Assembly: GCA_963921425.1 (NCBI GenBank)
Contig: OY992837.1
Coordinates: 10,947,896 to 11,011,895, forward strand
Origin: Dryas octopetala
Taxonomy: Eukaryota; Streptophyta; Magnoliopsida; Rosales; Rosaceae
Direction of reading: 5' to 3'
DNA length: 64,000 nucleotides
The notes below the pieces were generated by a model that saw only the letters and a program-made list of their open reading frames with translations, was not told the origin of the DNA and did not search any database. Below are positions 24,501-37,400 of the stretch, in pieces. How positions within the stretch are numbered: position 1 is the stretch's first letter; each line of letters begins with the position of its first letter. The position numbers and the translations under genes were made by a program.

Positions 24501-25740
24501 ACAGGTCAGATGCATTACTTTCACAATCAAAAAATGCCAGTTCTTCCACCATGATATATGTATATATGTGTATATATACAAATAATAGTGATAAAAAATT
24601 GCAGAACATAACCAAAAACCATCCTAAAGAAATAGATATAGAGATATATAAGTAGTGACACCCTAATTTAGAGAAACTCTCATAAAATAAAGTACTATAT
24701 ACGTGTACTATAAAGTTCTAGGCACAACTAAGCTCATCAATTGATCATGAAAAGCAAATTGGTTGTGAAACATTCTGAGACAGGATAGCTTATGACAGGG
24801 TTTTAGGCGGATTTAGGGAAGAATTTTTTAATGGTAATATTTGCGAGAACAAGACAGATTTCATTCATTGACAACGAACCAGTAACTGGAAGTCATCAAG
24901 TCTATTAGTTGAAAATATAAGGTAAAATTTGAAAATTTGAATGTTTACCTCAAGCACTGCACATAGAGCTGGACGCAACAGATCAGAAGAATCTAAGAAA
25001 CATAAGGAAGAAACAAAGTCTTTGGAAACAGAAGTAGAACCACCAGCATCAGTGTATTCACAAGAAGAAAACTTCTGAAATCTGACAGAGCTTTTCTCAT
25101 CTCCACTTGTAACCAAAGAAATCAATTTCCCAAGTACCGAAAGAAGAAATCGGATTTTCTCCACTAGTACATTTGGGTCAGCCAAAGTCAAGACTAGCAT
25201 ACAGCATCTTAAAAGCATGGTTAGTTCGTCAATAGGGTCAGTCTGGCTGTAAGCTTTACTTGCAGAGACATCACAAAAAGCAGAGAATAAGAGTTTAAAC
25301 CGCCCATCTAGCTCTTTGAATAAAATATGAATGAGACTTTGTATATCTTCAAGTTTCACTTCAACCCCACAATGATCAAAAGTGCCTTCAGAGTTAGAAC
25401 AATGGGTTTCTTTTAAAGACAGTGGAACCAGTACAAAGTACAAGCTTTTCAAAAGCGGCAGCTTTAGACCCTGAAATGCAACCCAATAAAAAAATTACAG
25501 AAATAAAAGAAAAAATTGAAATTTTTTTTGGATGAATTTCCTAATTCCTTTTTCAACTTTTATATGCAAGCTCAAAGAAGAGTGGGAAACGAAAATGCGA
25601 GTAAGATGGAGTAGTACCTGTGGGGATTGAATTGCAGAGATTAGGATTCGGAAGGTAAGAGGGGGATCGGGATCGGGAGGTGGGGTTGCTTCGATTACGC
25701 GGTTGGCGCGCTTCTTCAACCTCTTGCTCTGCGAACTCAT
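21553..25740 (-). CDS. Uncharacterised plant protein, helical, 770 aa
   Basis: Five coding exons: 25740-25618, 25470-24949, 24064-22814, 22652-22582 and 21898-21553. Phase closes at every GT-AG junction. I do not recognise the family. The N-terminus (MSSQSKRLKKRANRVIEATP) is basic and could act as a nuclear signal. Most of residues 40-630 is a run of amphipathic Leu/Ser-rich helices with few charged clusters, like an ARM/HEAT-type or other all-helical scaffold; this is a guess from composition. The C-terminal 115 residues are different: an acidic stretch (TDGREEETEETCNG), then DYDDLADFIVCKRGKDYSSW and a strongly basic tail ending KKTWKSMKGKKT. I see no membrane segment and no catalytic motif. 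The start at 25740 opens head to head towards STR9. Introns of 884 and 683 bp carry nothing notable. Coherent splicing over 2.3 kb of coding sequence argues for a real gene. Confidence 0.8.
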
Positions 25741-25914
25741 CTCTCTGTATTATACCACGAAGCACACAGAGATCGATCTCAGAAAATCATCGCTTTCGCT
25801 TTCGCTTGGGGTTTGATTTTCTGGCGGGAAAATGACACCACTCTCAAATTCTGAACCAGACGCGCGAGCATGAATTAGAACGAAAAGATGCTTTAAACAA
25901 AGGCCAGATGATAT

Positions 25915-27174
25915 TTTTGGTCATGTACTTTTACAGTTTTACCAAATTTTCGCTTTAGTTCTGTATTTTTATTTTGACTTTTTAGCAAGATGTTCACTTG
26001 AATTTTAAATCGATTTGTATATTACCACCTAAATTAAAAGTTGAAGTAAGTTGACCCTGAATTAAATTTTGTTTGCAAGTTACCACCTCTATCTAAATTC
26101 TCATGGATTTTTTAGTCTTTTCATAAAGAAGAACTTGGGTGAGGAAGCTTTTGCCACCTCAGTATGCTGATCGGCAAGGTCCAACTAATTACAAGTGGTC
26201 ACATGTACAACCATTTTTTTATTTCTATTTTTTTATTTTTACAAACTTTAAAAATTAATTAAAAATAGCTCTGTACTCATAAAAATATATGAAAAATTCT
26301 TACGGACTCATCTTGAATAATACTAATTTACTATAGAGTCAAATTACAACTTTGCCTTCTAAGAGTTTCATTGGAAAGTCCAAATTTATTTCTAAAAAAT
26401 TAAAATAAATTTTCCTCCATAAAATAAATTCTATAAAAATTATAGAATTGCAGAAAAATCTCAGAAGAATTCTAAAAAATATTTTGGAAATTACTAAAAA
26501 CCTATTTTAGATAATTCATTCGAGACTTTTCGAAAATTCTAGAATCTTTCTTGAATTTACTTTCCTCTAAGACCGAGAGGTCTTTTGGATAGCAAGTGTG
26601 CTCACGAGAAAGGTAGTGTTAGTTTTTAGAAGACCAATGGTGCAGACCTTGTATTTTTTGGAGTTCCGGAGATTATCCTATGAATTTTTAAAGAGTCTAG
26701 AGTATTTTAATATTTTAGAAATAAATTTGGACCTCCTAAATTTTTTTGAAACTCTCATAGGACAAATTGATAATTTGACTTCATAGTAAATTAGTATTAA
26801 TCAAGACGAGTTTATAATAATTTTATGTGTATTTTTATGAGTCCGGAACTATTTTTCATTAATTTTCAAAGTTTGTCAAAAAAAAAGAAAAAAAAATAGA
26901 AAATAGTTGTACATGTGACCACCTGTAATTGGTTGGGCCTTGCCACTTAGCATGCTGAGGTGACAAAAACTTCCCAATCCAAGTTCTTCTTTATGAAAAA
27001 ACTAAAAAACTCATGAGAATTTGGATGAAGGTGGTAATTTGCAAACAAAATTTAATTCATGAGGCAACTTGCTTCAATTTTTTATTTAGGTCGTAACATG
27101 TAAATCGAGTTAAAGTTCAGGTGGGTATCTTGCTAAAAAGCCTTTTATTTTTAACAATTTTGGTCATGTACTTT
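25915..27174. mobile_element. Long-inverted-repeat DNA transposon remnant (non-autonomous), about 1.26 kb
   Basis: The left arm (about 25970-26410) and right arm (about 26680-27145) are inverted copies. Landmarks left to right are TTTTTAGCAAGATG, ATTACCACCT, AATTAAATTTTGTTTGCAA, TTCTCATGGATTTTTTAGTC, TAAAGAAGAACTTGG and GGTCACATGTACAAC, all found reversed in the right arm. Arms are about 440 bp at roughly 80-85 percent identity. The 270-bp core has no transposase. TTTTGGTCATGTACTTT stands in the same orientation at both edges (25915-25931 and 27158-27174), which is long for a target duplication. A Mutator-like fold-back element is the best guess. Confidence 0.75.
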
Positions 27175-27567
27175 CTATATGATAAAAGTTAAGTTCAAAT
27201 ACTCCAATATAATAAAAGCTTACATGTTTATATAAACATATTTTTTCATATGACATGTTGATACCCATATTAATCGAGTAGAACTACGCGTTGTAGAAAT
27301 GGAAACGATGAGACTTAAGTGATTTTTGAATCGTTGTTTGCCTAGATATGGACTAAAAAGAAGGCCTAAGCGATTAAAAACATGTCCATAGACGTGTCTA
27401 TAAACGTGTCTATACACATCTTTTCGATATTTTAGATTTTAGTTTTTTTTTTTTTCTGCTCATTAGATAGGTATTTTAGACATAAGAGTAAGCTAGAATT
27501 CCTATTTGATGGACAAGAAAGAGTGAGGTGAAATCCAAAGTATCGAAAAGATGAGTCACGTTAGTGT

Positions 27568-27898
27568 CACGTGGCATTTAATGTGAACACATAGCCAGAA
27601 AAAGATGGATCTAACAAGAGAGGTGACAAGAGGTATTTAATTGTCACGTTATGCAAAAGTTGTGTACCTACTTGTCAAGTTTTGAAACTCATGTACCAAA
27701 TTGAAAGTAACACTATAGATAATATAGGTATTTTGTAATTGATCCTTACTATTATTACAGGCCAAAAAGAAAAACGATATCATCTATCCGGTCACGTGAC
27801 CAATTATTTGAAGAGAGAAGTTAGTATGGCCTGAAGATCACAACCATCAAAAGGCTTGGGGAATTATATCTGATATCCAATACGTGTTGCCACGTGGC
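27568..27898. promoter_or_regulatory. Three G-boxes (CACGTG) upstream of STR9
   Basis: CACGTG cores lie at 27568-27573, 27793-27798 (within palindrome GTCACGTGAC) and 27891-27896 (within GCCACGTGGC), about 130-460 bp upstream of the STR9 ATG. G-boxes bind bZIP and bHLH factors such as HY5 and PIFs and are frequent in promoters of light-regulated plastid genes. Three copies in 330 bp fit a chloroplast protein. Confidence 0.6.
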
Positions 27899-28024
27899 AG
27901 CTACCCATTGCCCTTCCTAAATTTCTTGGGCCACTCTTCGCTGTTGTTCATTGAATACACAGTGAACAGAGTCTACAGAGAGAAGAAGACACAAAGTTGT
28001 AAGCTTTCAGAAACCACTACTACG

Positions 28025-30208
28025 ATGGCAGGGATTGGCACTTGTTGTTCATCTCTCTCTTCCACAAGGTAAACCATTTCCTGTCTTAATTTTTTTTTTT
28101 CGGAAAAATTAATCTTCAAATCCTCAACTAATTCATGTTTAGTAACATAAGTACTTCAAGAATGTTCCGATTATTTCTCAAATTTTCGATGGTGGGTATT
28201 CTTGTTTGGCTGCTGAGAAAGTGTAGAAAACTAGCTAGCTATAAAGAGATAAAAATTAACTCTAATGATTGGAATGTTCAGTACTCTACCATGTCCCACT
28301 GTCATTAAGAAGTCTGTTATTGGAAACAACTTGAGAACACAATCATTTCTTCTCTTCTTTGTTTCTGTGTACTACTCTTTGGTGAATGGAGGCATTTTTG
28401 ATAAACTCACCTACAACCAAAGAATTATGTTCAAGTTTTTGTATACATTTATGGCATTTGCTTTTGTTTAGATCAATTTGAACTTGACTGATATATATTG
28501 GCAATATAAGTAGTAGTGACATTGTTACACATACTGTACTTTGTGCTCTCAAAATGAGAAAAACTTCGATGAGACACTCATATTACGTCATCATGCTCAC
28601 GTTGTATGACACATATTCATTGGTAGTAGGATCTATGATGACGTGGTGTGAGTGTTCCATGCAAGTTTTTCGATCTCTTCAAAAACTGATATATTGAATG
28701 ATAAGCATGAAAATGAAAGTAATAATTAATAAGGGGTAAGAATTTGTTTACAGCAATTTCCGGAAATCTTGGTTGGAATTTGAGTCTCATAGTACTCATG
28801 GTGGAGGAACCATGTTAGGGATCATCAAACCTTATCCTCAAAGAAGAAGAAGAAGTCTCACAATTATCAGAGCAGAAGTGAATTATGTGAATGCAGAAGA
28901 AGCAAAAGAACTGATTGCAGTTGAGGGATACACAGTTGTTGATGTTCGGGACAAATCTCAATACAATCGAGCTCATATCAAATCATGCTATCATGTCCCT
29001 CTTTTCATTGAAAACCAAGACAATGGCCTCGGTAAGTATGTAATTATCAATTAATTAGCCAGTTAATCTCTTTTGTATCCAATAATGATTTTGAAATCCA
29101 AAGCAATCAAACTAACTTCCAAGGAATTTCGTTTTTGCTATATGCTGATGATTCATAATCGGGCACAGGCACAATCATAAAGAGGCAACTGCATAACAAT
29201 TTTTCGGGTCTGTTCTATGGGTTGCCTTTTACTAAACCCAATCCTGAGTTTGTGCAATCTGTTAAGAGCCAGTTTCCACCTCAGAGTAAACTGTTACTCG
29301 TGTGTCAGGAAGGATTGAGGTTAGTTTCTCATGTGCTATAATATATGCTGCTAATTGTTTGACCCAATATGCTAATCCATATTTCAAATTACATCCTCTC
29401 AGACTTTCATTTACTTATCTTTCTAATATAAACCCTCAGTCCGGCTCACTTAAGACTTAACATGATAGACAAGTGAAGGAAAACACATTCAATGATTGAA
29501 TTTACTTCAATGAATTATTTATTTCACAATCGTGTTAACTCTACCATTAAATGTTTGTCGCTAAACTCAAAATGGTTAGCCGTATACTCTGAAACCGACT
29601 ATGTTTTGGACACAAGCACAATATCAGCACATAAAACATAAACACATGATATCTATCTGTCACATGGTTTTGACAGGATTTTGTTTCCTTTTTTAATGTG
29701 AAGGTCTTCTGCTGCTGCCAATAAGTTGGAGGAAGCTGGTTTCCAAAACATAGCATGTATAACATCAGGGCTTCAAACTGTAAAACCAGGTTAATTAGGA
29801 TCTTAATTCCCATGTTTTTGGTTAATTTCTCTGGATTATATTCTATGTAAATAAAATCAATGGATGCATGCTGCTATTTCTACTCACTCTTTCCTTCATA
29901 TATATTCCAGGAGCATTTGATACTGTTGGTTCCACTGAGTTGCAAAATGCTGGCAAAGCTGGATTGGTCACTGTTCAAGGAAAGATCTCAGCTGTACTTG
30001 GAACTGTACTAATCTGTAAGTCCTTCTCTACTGTACTAGTCTGTAACTTCCTTAAAAACACTATCTATGTCTTTGTTGGTCCTTAAAATCATATATATTT
30101 ACTGATTCCCTTCTACTTGATCAAATTCAATTTGCAGGTGCATATTTATTCATCACCTTCTTCCCCGATCAAGCAGAGAAGATACTCCAAGTTTTCCCTA
30201 CCAGCTAG
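28025..30208 (+). CDS. STR9: Rhodanese-like protein 9, chloroplastic (sulfurtransferase STR9)
   Basis: Six coding exons: 28025-28068, 28754-29031, 29169-29319, 29704-29789, 29911-30015 and 30138-30208. Phase closes, giving 244 aa. The N-terminal 50 residues are rich in Ser and Arg and poor in acids, as in a plastid transit peptide. A single rhodanese domain follows: VDVRDKSQYNRAHI, then NNFSGLFYGLPFTKPNPEF and the active-site loop Cys153-QEGLR. A final hydrophobic helix (about 212-230, ISAVLGTVLICAYLFITFF) should anchor it in the thylakoid or envelope, followed by PDQAEK near the C-terminus. The family transfers sulfur or uses the loop cysteine otherwise; the STR9 substrate is not settled. 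All landmarks match Arabidopsis STR9. G-boxes upstream suggest light control. The gene is intact and tail to tail with TBCCD1. Confidence 0.95.
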
Positions 30209-31407
30209 CTAAGCCCAAGCCCCCAAAAAGATACTAAATTTAGTATAGTCCACTCCAGTCCGACTCAGTCCAGCGTAACAAACAAGCCCAAATTTATAAG
30301 GCAAAGTTTTCAAGTTGTCTCCAGCAAACCCCATGAAGTAATTTGAGAAAGTTTTAAGATTTTTGAGGCATCTGCAACATTGCATCCCAGGTAAAAGAAA
30401 AAGGAAGGAAAGCTTTGCTTGTATGTATCTTTGTATCAATATGGTCCAGATAAAACCACTTTCTAATGCCATTAATATTGACATATCTAATTAGATGAAT
30501 ACAAATGTTGACGTATCCAACCTCTTAAAACAAACCAGTTTATATTTTGCAAAATAAAATCATAGAAAAAAAATGTCTTTTCAGATGAAGTAATATTATA
30601 ATCTAACCAGATTGCACTACACTACTGGCAATGCTAAGGAGATAGAGGCAGTCCCATTGTGATGGAAAGCTTCATCACTCTCTTATATTGTGTTGTTACT
30701 AGTTCACAACAGCAACCTTGGCTGAGAATCGCTTCAAAGGAATTTCAATAACTCACCAGAAGAAATTAATAACTTCAAGTAAATATATTTAAATAAAAAT
30801 ACTATTTCTGGCCTGCCAAATTCCATATATAATGCACAGAAGACCAATCTATATAAGAAAGATTCATTCATTCATTCATCAGGAAAGATCGTTACGCTTA
30901 TTCAACAAGTTTAGCTACTTTAAACAGTTCCAGACCAGTAAGATTATGAGGAACATTTGGGACAACTCAGGATCCTGTTCCAATTCACTTTAATATAAAA
31001 AACTAAATCACTCTAAAAACATAAACTAAAACCAATTGAAACATCGCAACAAAAGAACAAAACTCAAAGGTTAGAGATCGAACATTCTAGACCCACAAAA
31101 GAAAAGGAAAATTCACAAGGCTGTGAACCTAGGTTAACAAAACATTACAGTAAGATTATTATTTTCCCAAAAAAATATTACAATGAGATTAGCAACTGTA
31201 ATTAGCAACTGTAATTCTAATTCCATTCTGTGCACCCTATCAATGCATAATTAGGTGGTGTACCATTCCAAAGCACATAGGGTTGATTCTCAGCTGCCTG
31301 CAGAACCATCAGAAAGAGCATGGTGATCATGGTAGGGACTGAAACATAAAACCAGAAAACTTCTTTATGTCCATTCTTAGTTGTCCCGTAGCATTATAAT
31401 GCAAAAA
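30209..31407. other. Convergent spacer (3' UTRs of STR9 and TBCCD1)
   Basis: A 1.2-kb stretch between two stop codons that face each other. It is AT-rich without coding signal. A 15-bp tandem pair (ATTAGCAACTGTAAT) lies at about 31190-31216. No other structure is seen. Confidence 0.5.
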
Positions 31408-34400
31408 TCATTCTCCTTGTAGGCAATAAAGCTGACGTATGTTTCCCGAAGCTGTCACAAAAAGCTTGTTAAAACTATTTATCACAAGAAAAGCACATGT
31501 AGCTACATTAAATGGAATGCATTTAACACTTGTTTTTAGAAAGGTGATAGTGGGAAAAAAAAAAAAAAAATCAAAGCAAATACATGTACAGCCACATAAA
31601 GAAGGGATCTAAGAAATTGTATATGATTAAGAACATTAAATGGTACTAAACTTCCATAAGGTGTAAATAGCATTTGAAAATGTAGACACAAAACAACTTT
31701 TGAGGTAGATCCAAGTATAAGATGCTAATTTTAATTTTGAAAATGGGATGCACATGATGTTCCAAATAAAACAATATTCTAGTACGTGTGTATGCATGAA
31801 GAAACGATTATAATAATGAACATTACCATACAACCAGTCTTTAAAATATATGTGGAGAGCAGTTGATAACTCCCGCTTTCTATTTTCTTCAAGAGGTGCT
31901 TCACTCAATAATTGCTTTACCTCCCCTAAATTTTTCTGCTGGAGAAAAGAATAAAAAGATAAAAACACTTGACAGTATCAATCAAAATCAGAAAAATTTT
32001 AGTAGAAGTGCAACAAACAATCTAACTGAACCCAGATACACAAATAAACTCCTTAATAGTCAGCTGTGGAAAACATACATTTCTATGCTGAGATGCCATG
32101 TAAGCAACTGGTAATGGAAATGGGTTGTCCTTTGTGGAGCCCTGCGCATCACCTCCAAACCAGGTTGGAATCTGAACATCAAGGAAGCATATAGGATATG
32201 AGTAGATAATTCAGAAAAATAAAATAAAATAGTTAGCAACCACATAACAATTGAAAAGACATCTCAACCCCCCAACCCAACTGAAAAACTAGTGTACTTT
32301 GGAAAATACAACTAAAATTGCCCAAAAGAGCACAACTTTGATGTAGAGCCTATCAGAGGCTTTGTTAATTGTTCTATTCAACTGTCCATTTTAAAAATAA
32401 AAAAAACTATTATTTCCCAAAACTAAGGTCAACCATTTACAGTGCTTAAAAGTTAACATTAACAGGCTGGAAGATAAAAACTATACAATATACCAAAAAA
32501 TTTGTAAACTGCTCAGGGTCTAAGCGTGAAGCGGTCTCGGCCTGAGCATCAGAGACACCTGCTGGATGAGATAATGAATCATGTGGATCAACCACTCCAA
32601 GTGGGATGGGGTCATCCCATCTGTTGATAGTAGCATCAATTCCAACTTCATTCATGTGCTCCTCCAACTGAGAGTAAAATGTATTGTATGGTGCCACCTG
32701 ATAAAAGTCGGGAGATAAAAAAAAAAAAAAAAGATCTGAACATGTTAAATCTTTATGTTAGGTTTCCTTACTCTTAAAGAGTCATATTTTATTCAATTTG
32801 AAGTCAAAGGCTTAACATAACAAAAGAAACCAATTATGCAGAACCACTTTTCAGAACTAAAACATAAGAACTAAATCTGTCCAAGACTGCCAGCAAAAAT
32901 CGGTTCAAATGGATGAGCGTGATGAGTGTTCACTGTAATTTAGCGAGTAGAAGTTCCATGACATTTTTTTTCCCTTTAACACTTAAAAATACTTCCATGA
33001 AATCTTAGATGCTCCAATGTTAAACAGATGCCAAGAAGAACAATTAGATCCAGTGGCATGCTATTGAATATAGAATGGAAAAAAGTCCTATGGTGCCTCG
33101 CTGATTATAATGGCCAATAATATGTCAACTCAAACATATTATATAAGTTGGATGCAGTAAGATATATGATAATTACTTTGAAAAACTTTATCCGATAATA
33201 TTTAGAAAAGATAAATGAGGTCACAGAAAAAAATTTCATGGTGATGCCAGTTTTACAAACAACCAAAGAGGTTTACCAAATAAACCGAGAAAATCCACAT
33301 TAAGATTAGTTCAACAAAAGAAATCCACATCAAGATCAGCTGCAGAAGATAAAGCATAACAGTAGTTGACGAAACTCAATCAAATGCAAATTGTAGTGTA
33401 AAATCAAACTGCAATAGCATTGGCTAGAAACACAAAGGTGCAATCAACTTTAGGAGGTGAAACTCACCTGCAGCTTATGGTTATCACCAACAATTAGCGG
33501 TCGCTGGTTTACCCCGAGAAAAAATATGCATTCACGGCAGTTAGCAATACAGATTCGTTTTGCTGCTGTAATCACATGAACTCGCTCACAGTGCTCAACT
33601 CTTACAGCCTGTAAGAGACATTAGATCATTTAATAAATAAGATATATTATTTTTTGAGAAGATTTAAGAAATAAGATATATTAAGTCAACCAGGTGACAA
33701 AGGACCCACATTCATTACATAATAACCAGTAACTATCAGGTTGAATAACTTCACATGACAGGATCTGTAGTTATAAGTCATTGGAATAACCAGTTCAAGG
33801 CTTCAAAAGCAAATTTAAGATGATTTTCTAGAATATAAAAGATCAGAACATGCTAAATGAGGACTGTCCATTTAAATAAAATAAAAAATGCACTATTTTT
33901 ATGTTGTCTGATAATATTATAAAGCAATGACCAAACCATCAGAGAAAACAGGACTATTTAAAGAATAAAGCTTTCCAGTCTAATATATAAACATAGATTG
34001 AAACTAGGAAATGTCTGAATTTTCCAAAAGCCATTTCAAAGCAATATTTCCCGTGTTCACTAGATGACAAAACAACATCACGTCAGCATTTATATGGAAC
34101 AAAAGTGACAATATTTCAGTTACAACTTACAAGAACAATGTTTTTAGTATCCAGCTATTTATTAGGGACTAAGTATACCAAACTATAGATACCATTGCAA
34201 CAGTCAATAATACAAAGCACAAAAATAAATGTCTTTGCTATTACCTTTCCAACAGCTCCAAGAACAATGGTAGCATCAGAGCATCCATAAACTGTTGCAT
34301 ATCTCAGAGGTGCTAATATGTAGATAACTGAATCGTGGCAATTTAAAACCTGAAATTGCAAACAAGTTAATCGCAAGCCAACATACCTTTACAGGGCATA

Positions 34401-37400
34401 ATCCAATTTCAGTTCACATTTTTCATGCACAAAGCATGTAGGAGAACCTGTTGAGGAAATCATAACAAGGCTACTGATAATCTTGACTCAAGCCATAAAC
34501 AAAGTGCAGTAGCTGCATTGGGATAATCTTACAATGAGGCTTCCTCTCAAGGAAAAGAGATATTGTTGTTAATTTGGCTCGCATTTGAAGATTTCCTGGT
34601 TCATGGGGGATTTCCATGGTATTCTAGGATGAAGTTAGGAGTCCAAATAGGTGTTGGAAGGTTATTAATTCCTGGTGCGTTTTGGACTTCATTTTGGGCA
34701 AGTTTTGAGGTTTTCCTTGTGTATAAAGGAAACTTATTTCTTACTCAAAGTTAACTTTCTTCCTACTTTATCTAGGATTGTAATATAAGGCCTATGGTTA
34801 TAAATAGGACTTTAGGGGCTTAGAAAAACGTAGAGAGAATCAGATTAGAGTGAGCAAGTCCTTAGAATTCTTGGGAGGCACACAATCTAGAATTGGTGAG
34901 ATCAAGATTAGGTAATTAATCTTGGGGGAGAGATCTAGGGTTTTGGGAAACACTTTGTGAAAGGGTGTACAAGGGATTTTGGGATTGGGTTATGTGATTT
35001 AGTCCAATTGTAATCTTAATACTTATTATTCTCATAGTGAAGAACGGAGATCTCTCCCGGGGACGTAGGCAGGAATTTTGCCGAACCTCGTAACAAATCT
35101 CGGTGTGATTGTGTGTGCTTGTTGGTTTATTATTTTCTGTTTTCTTGGCTGTGTTTGTTATTTATCTTTCATCGAATTATTGCTTGTACGCCGTGAAGGT
35201 GGGAATTAGGATTTAATTCTCAAACTACATCAACAAGTGGTATCAGAGCCAGGTTTCGTGTTCATCGATCGTGGTTCCGTGTTTATCGATCGAGGGTAGT
35301 TTGTCATGGCAGCGGGAAGTAGTGGTGTTTCATCCTTTAAGGTGGAGCAATTTGATGGAAGAGGTAACTTTACTCTATGGCAAAAGAGAGTGAAGGATGT
35401 CCTAGTTTCGCAAGGCTTGGCACGCGCCTTGAAGGGAAAGGAAGAAGGAAAGCCGGCAAAGATGACAGATGATGACTGGGAAGACTTGGAGTGCAGGTGT
35501 GTGAGCACGATTCGGCTTTATATTGCTGATAATATTATCAACAATATAGATGAAGATTCTGCCCCGGAATTGTGGAAGAAACTAGAAAAGCTGTATTTAG
35601 CTCAGAAGTCTATGGCTACAAAGTTGAATCTGAAGCGGGACATATATAAGCTGAAGATGGAAGCGGGTGCAAATCTCATGGATCATATGAACGTGTTCAA
35701 AGGACTGCTAAATCAACTCGAAAGAGTTGGGGTAAAGATTGAGGAAGAAGATCGAGCCCTCTTACTTCTAACCTCACTTCCTGATACATATGACAACATA
35801 GTGGATATCTTCTTGTATGGTAAGGATACACTGAAGATGGAGGAGGTCGAGTCAACTCTCTTGTCTAGTGAAAGGAGAAAGAAAGTTGAGGATAAAGATT
35901 CCTTGTTTGTTGCTCATGGTCAAAGAGGAAGGCAAACTACCAAGGGTTCTAGTGATAGCAAGGCTAGATCAAAGGGTAGTGGTAAGGGCTGGCAGTGCTA
36001 CAAGTGCAAAGAGTGGGGACACATAAAGAAGGACTGTCCGACTTGGAATAAGAAGGATGGTCATGGCTCTACAGCGGTAGCAGACTATAATGAATCTGGA
36101 GAACTTCTCACAGTCTCTATAAGTAACACTTCTTCTCATGGTGATTGGATATTGGATTCGGGTTCTACTCACCATATATGCTCTAGGAAAGAATATTTTG
36201 AAAAGTTTCAAGAATCAAAGGGAGGATCTTTCTCTTTGCCTGACGGGTCCAAAGTTGACGTCATGGGGGTTGGAACGGTGAAGATCAAGATGTTCAATGG
36301 GGTGGAGCATACTTTGGGTGGAGTCGCTTATGTCCCAAAGCTACAAAGGAATTTGATATCCTTGAGTAGGTTGGATTCCAAGGGCTACCTGGTTTTGATA
36401 GCAGGTGGAGTCATGAAAATTACTCATGGCAGCATGGTCCTAATGAAGGGAGAGAAGTGTGGTGGTTTATATCGTTTGATAGGAACTCAAACCTCGATGG
36501 TTGGTTGGAAACGAAATGCACAAGAAATCAAGCGCTTGAGGAAGGTCTCGTTTGCGGGTACAGCAGAGACGGTTGTGACATGTTTCCAAGGTTCAAACGA
36601 TGGTGAGAAAGGAGATCCTACTGGAGGAGGGGGTGAATCGAGGCCCCTCTTCGGTGCTAACCGGTAATTGGTTACACGATGCAGCTGCACATAGGTATTG
36701 GCCGTGCGAATCAAGGGTGGACCATAGTTTCTTGATTCGGGTTATGTGTAGTTGGTACAAGGTCAAGGCCAATGGTATTTGGTGCAAGGTAATTTGCATG
36801 ATATGCTCGCCAAGGTGGAGATTGTTGTTAATTTGGCTCGCATTTGAAGATTTCCTGGTTCATGGGGGATTTCCATGGTATTCTAGGATGAAGTTAGGAG
36901 TCCAAATAGGTGTTGGAAGGTTATTAATTCCTGGTGCGTTTTGGACTTCATTTTGGGCAAGTTTTGAGGTTTTCCTTGTGTATAAAGGAAACTTATTTCT
37001 TACTCAAAGTTAACTTTCTTCCTACTTTATCTAGGATTGTAATATAAGGCCTATGGTTATAAATAGGACTTTAGGGGCTTAGAAAAACGTAGAGAGAATC
37101 AGATTAGAGTGAGCAAGTCCTTAGAATTCTTGGGAGGCACACAATCTAGAATTGGTGAGATCAAGATTAGGTAATTAATCTTGGGGGAGAGATCTAGGGT
37201 TTTGGGAAACACTTTGTGAAAGGGTGTACAAGGGATTTTGGGATTGGGTTATGTGATTTAGTCCAATTGTAATCTTAATACTTATTATTCTCATAGTGAA
37301 GAACGGAGATCTCTCCCGGGGACGTAGGCAGGAATTTTGCCGAACCTCGTAACAAATCTCGGTGTGATTGTGTGTGCTTGTTGGTTTATTATTTTCTGTT

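Larger units (their letters stand above)
25741..28024. other. Intergenic region between the 770-aa gene and STR9
   Basis: Divergent spacer of 2.3 kb. More than half is taken by a long-inverted-repeat element (25915-27174). The rest up to 27500 shows only AT-rich sequence and a short local repeat of GTGTCTATA near 27395-27415. The STR9 promoter with G-boxes starts at about 27560. Confidence 0.5.
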
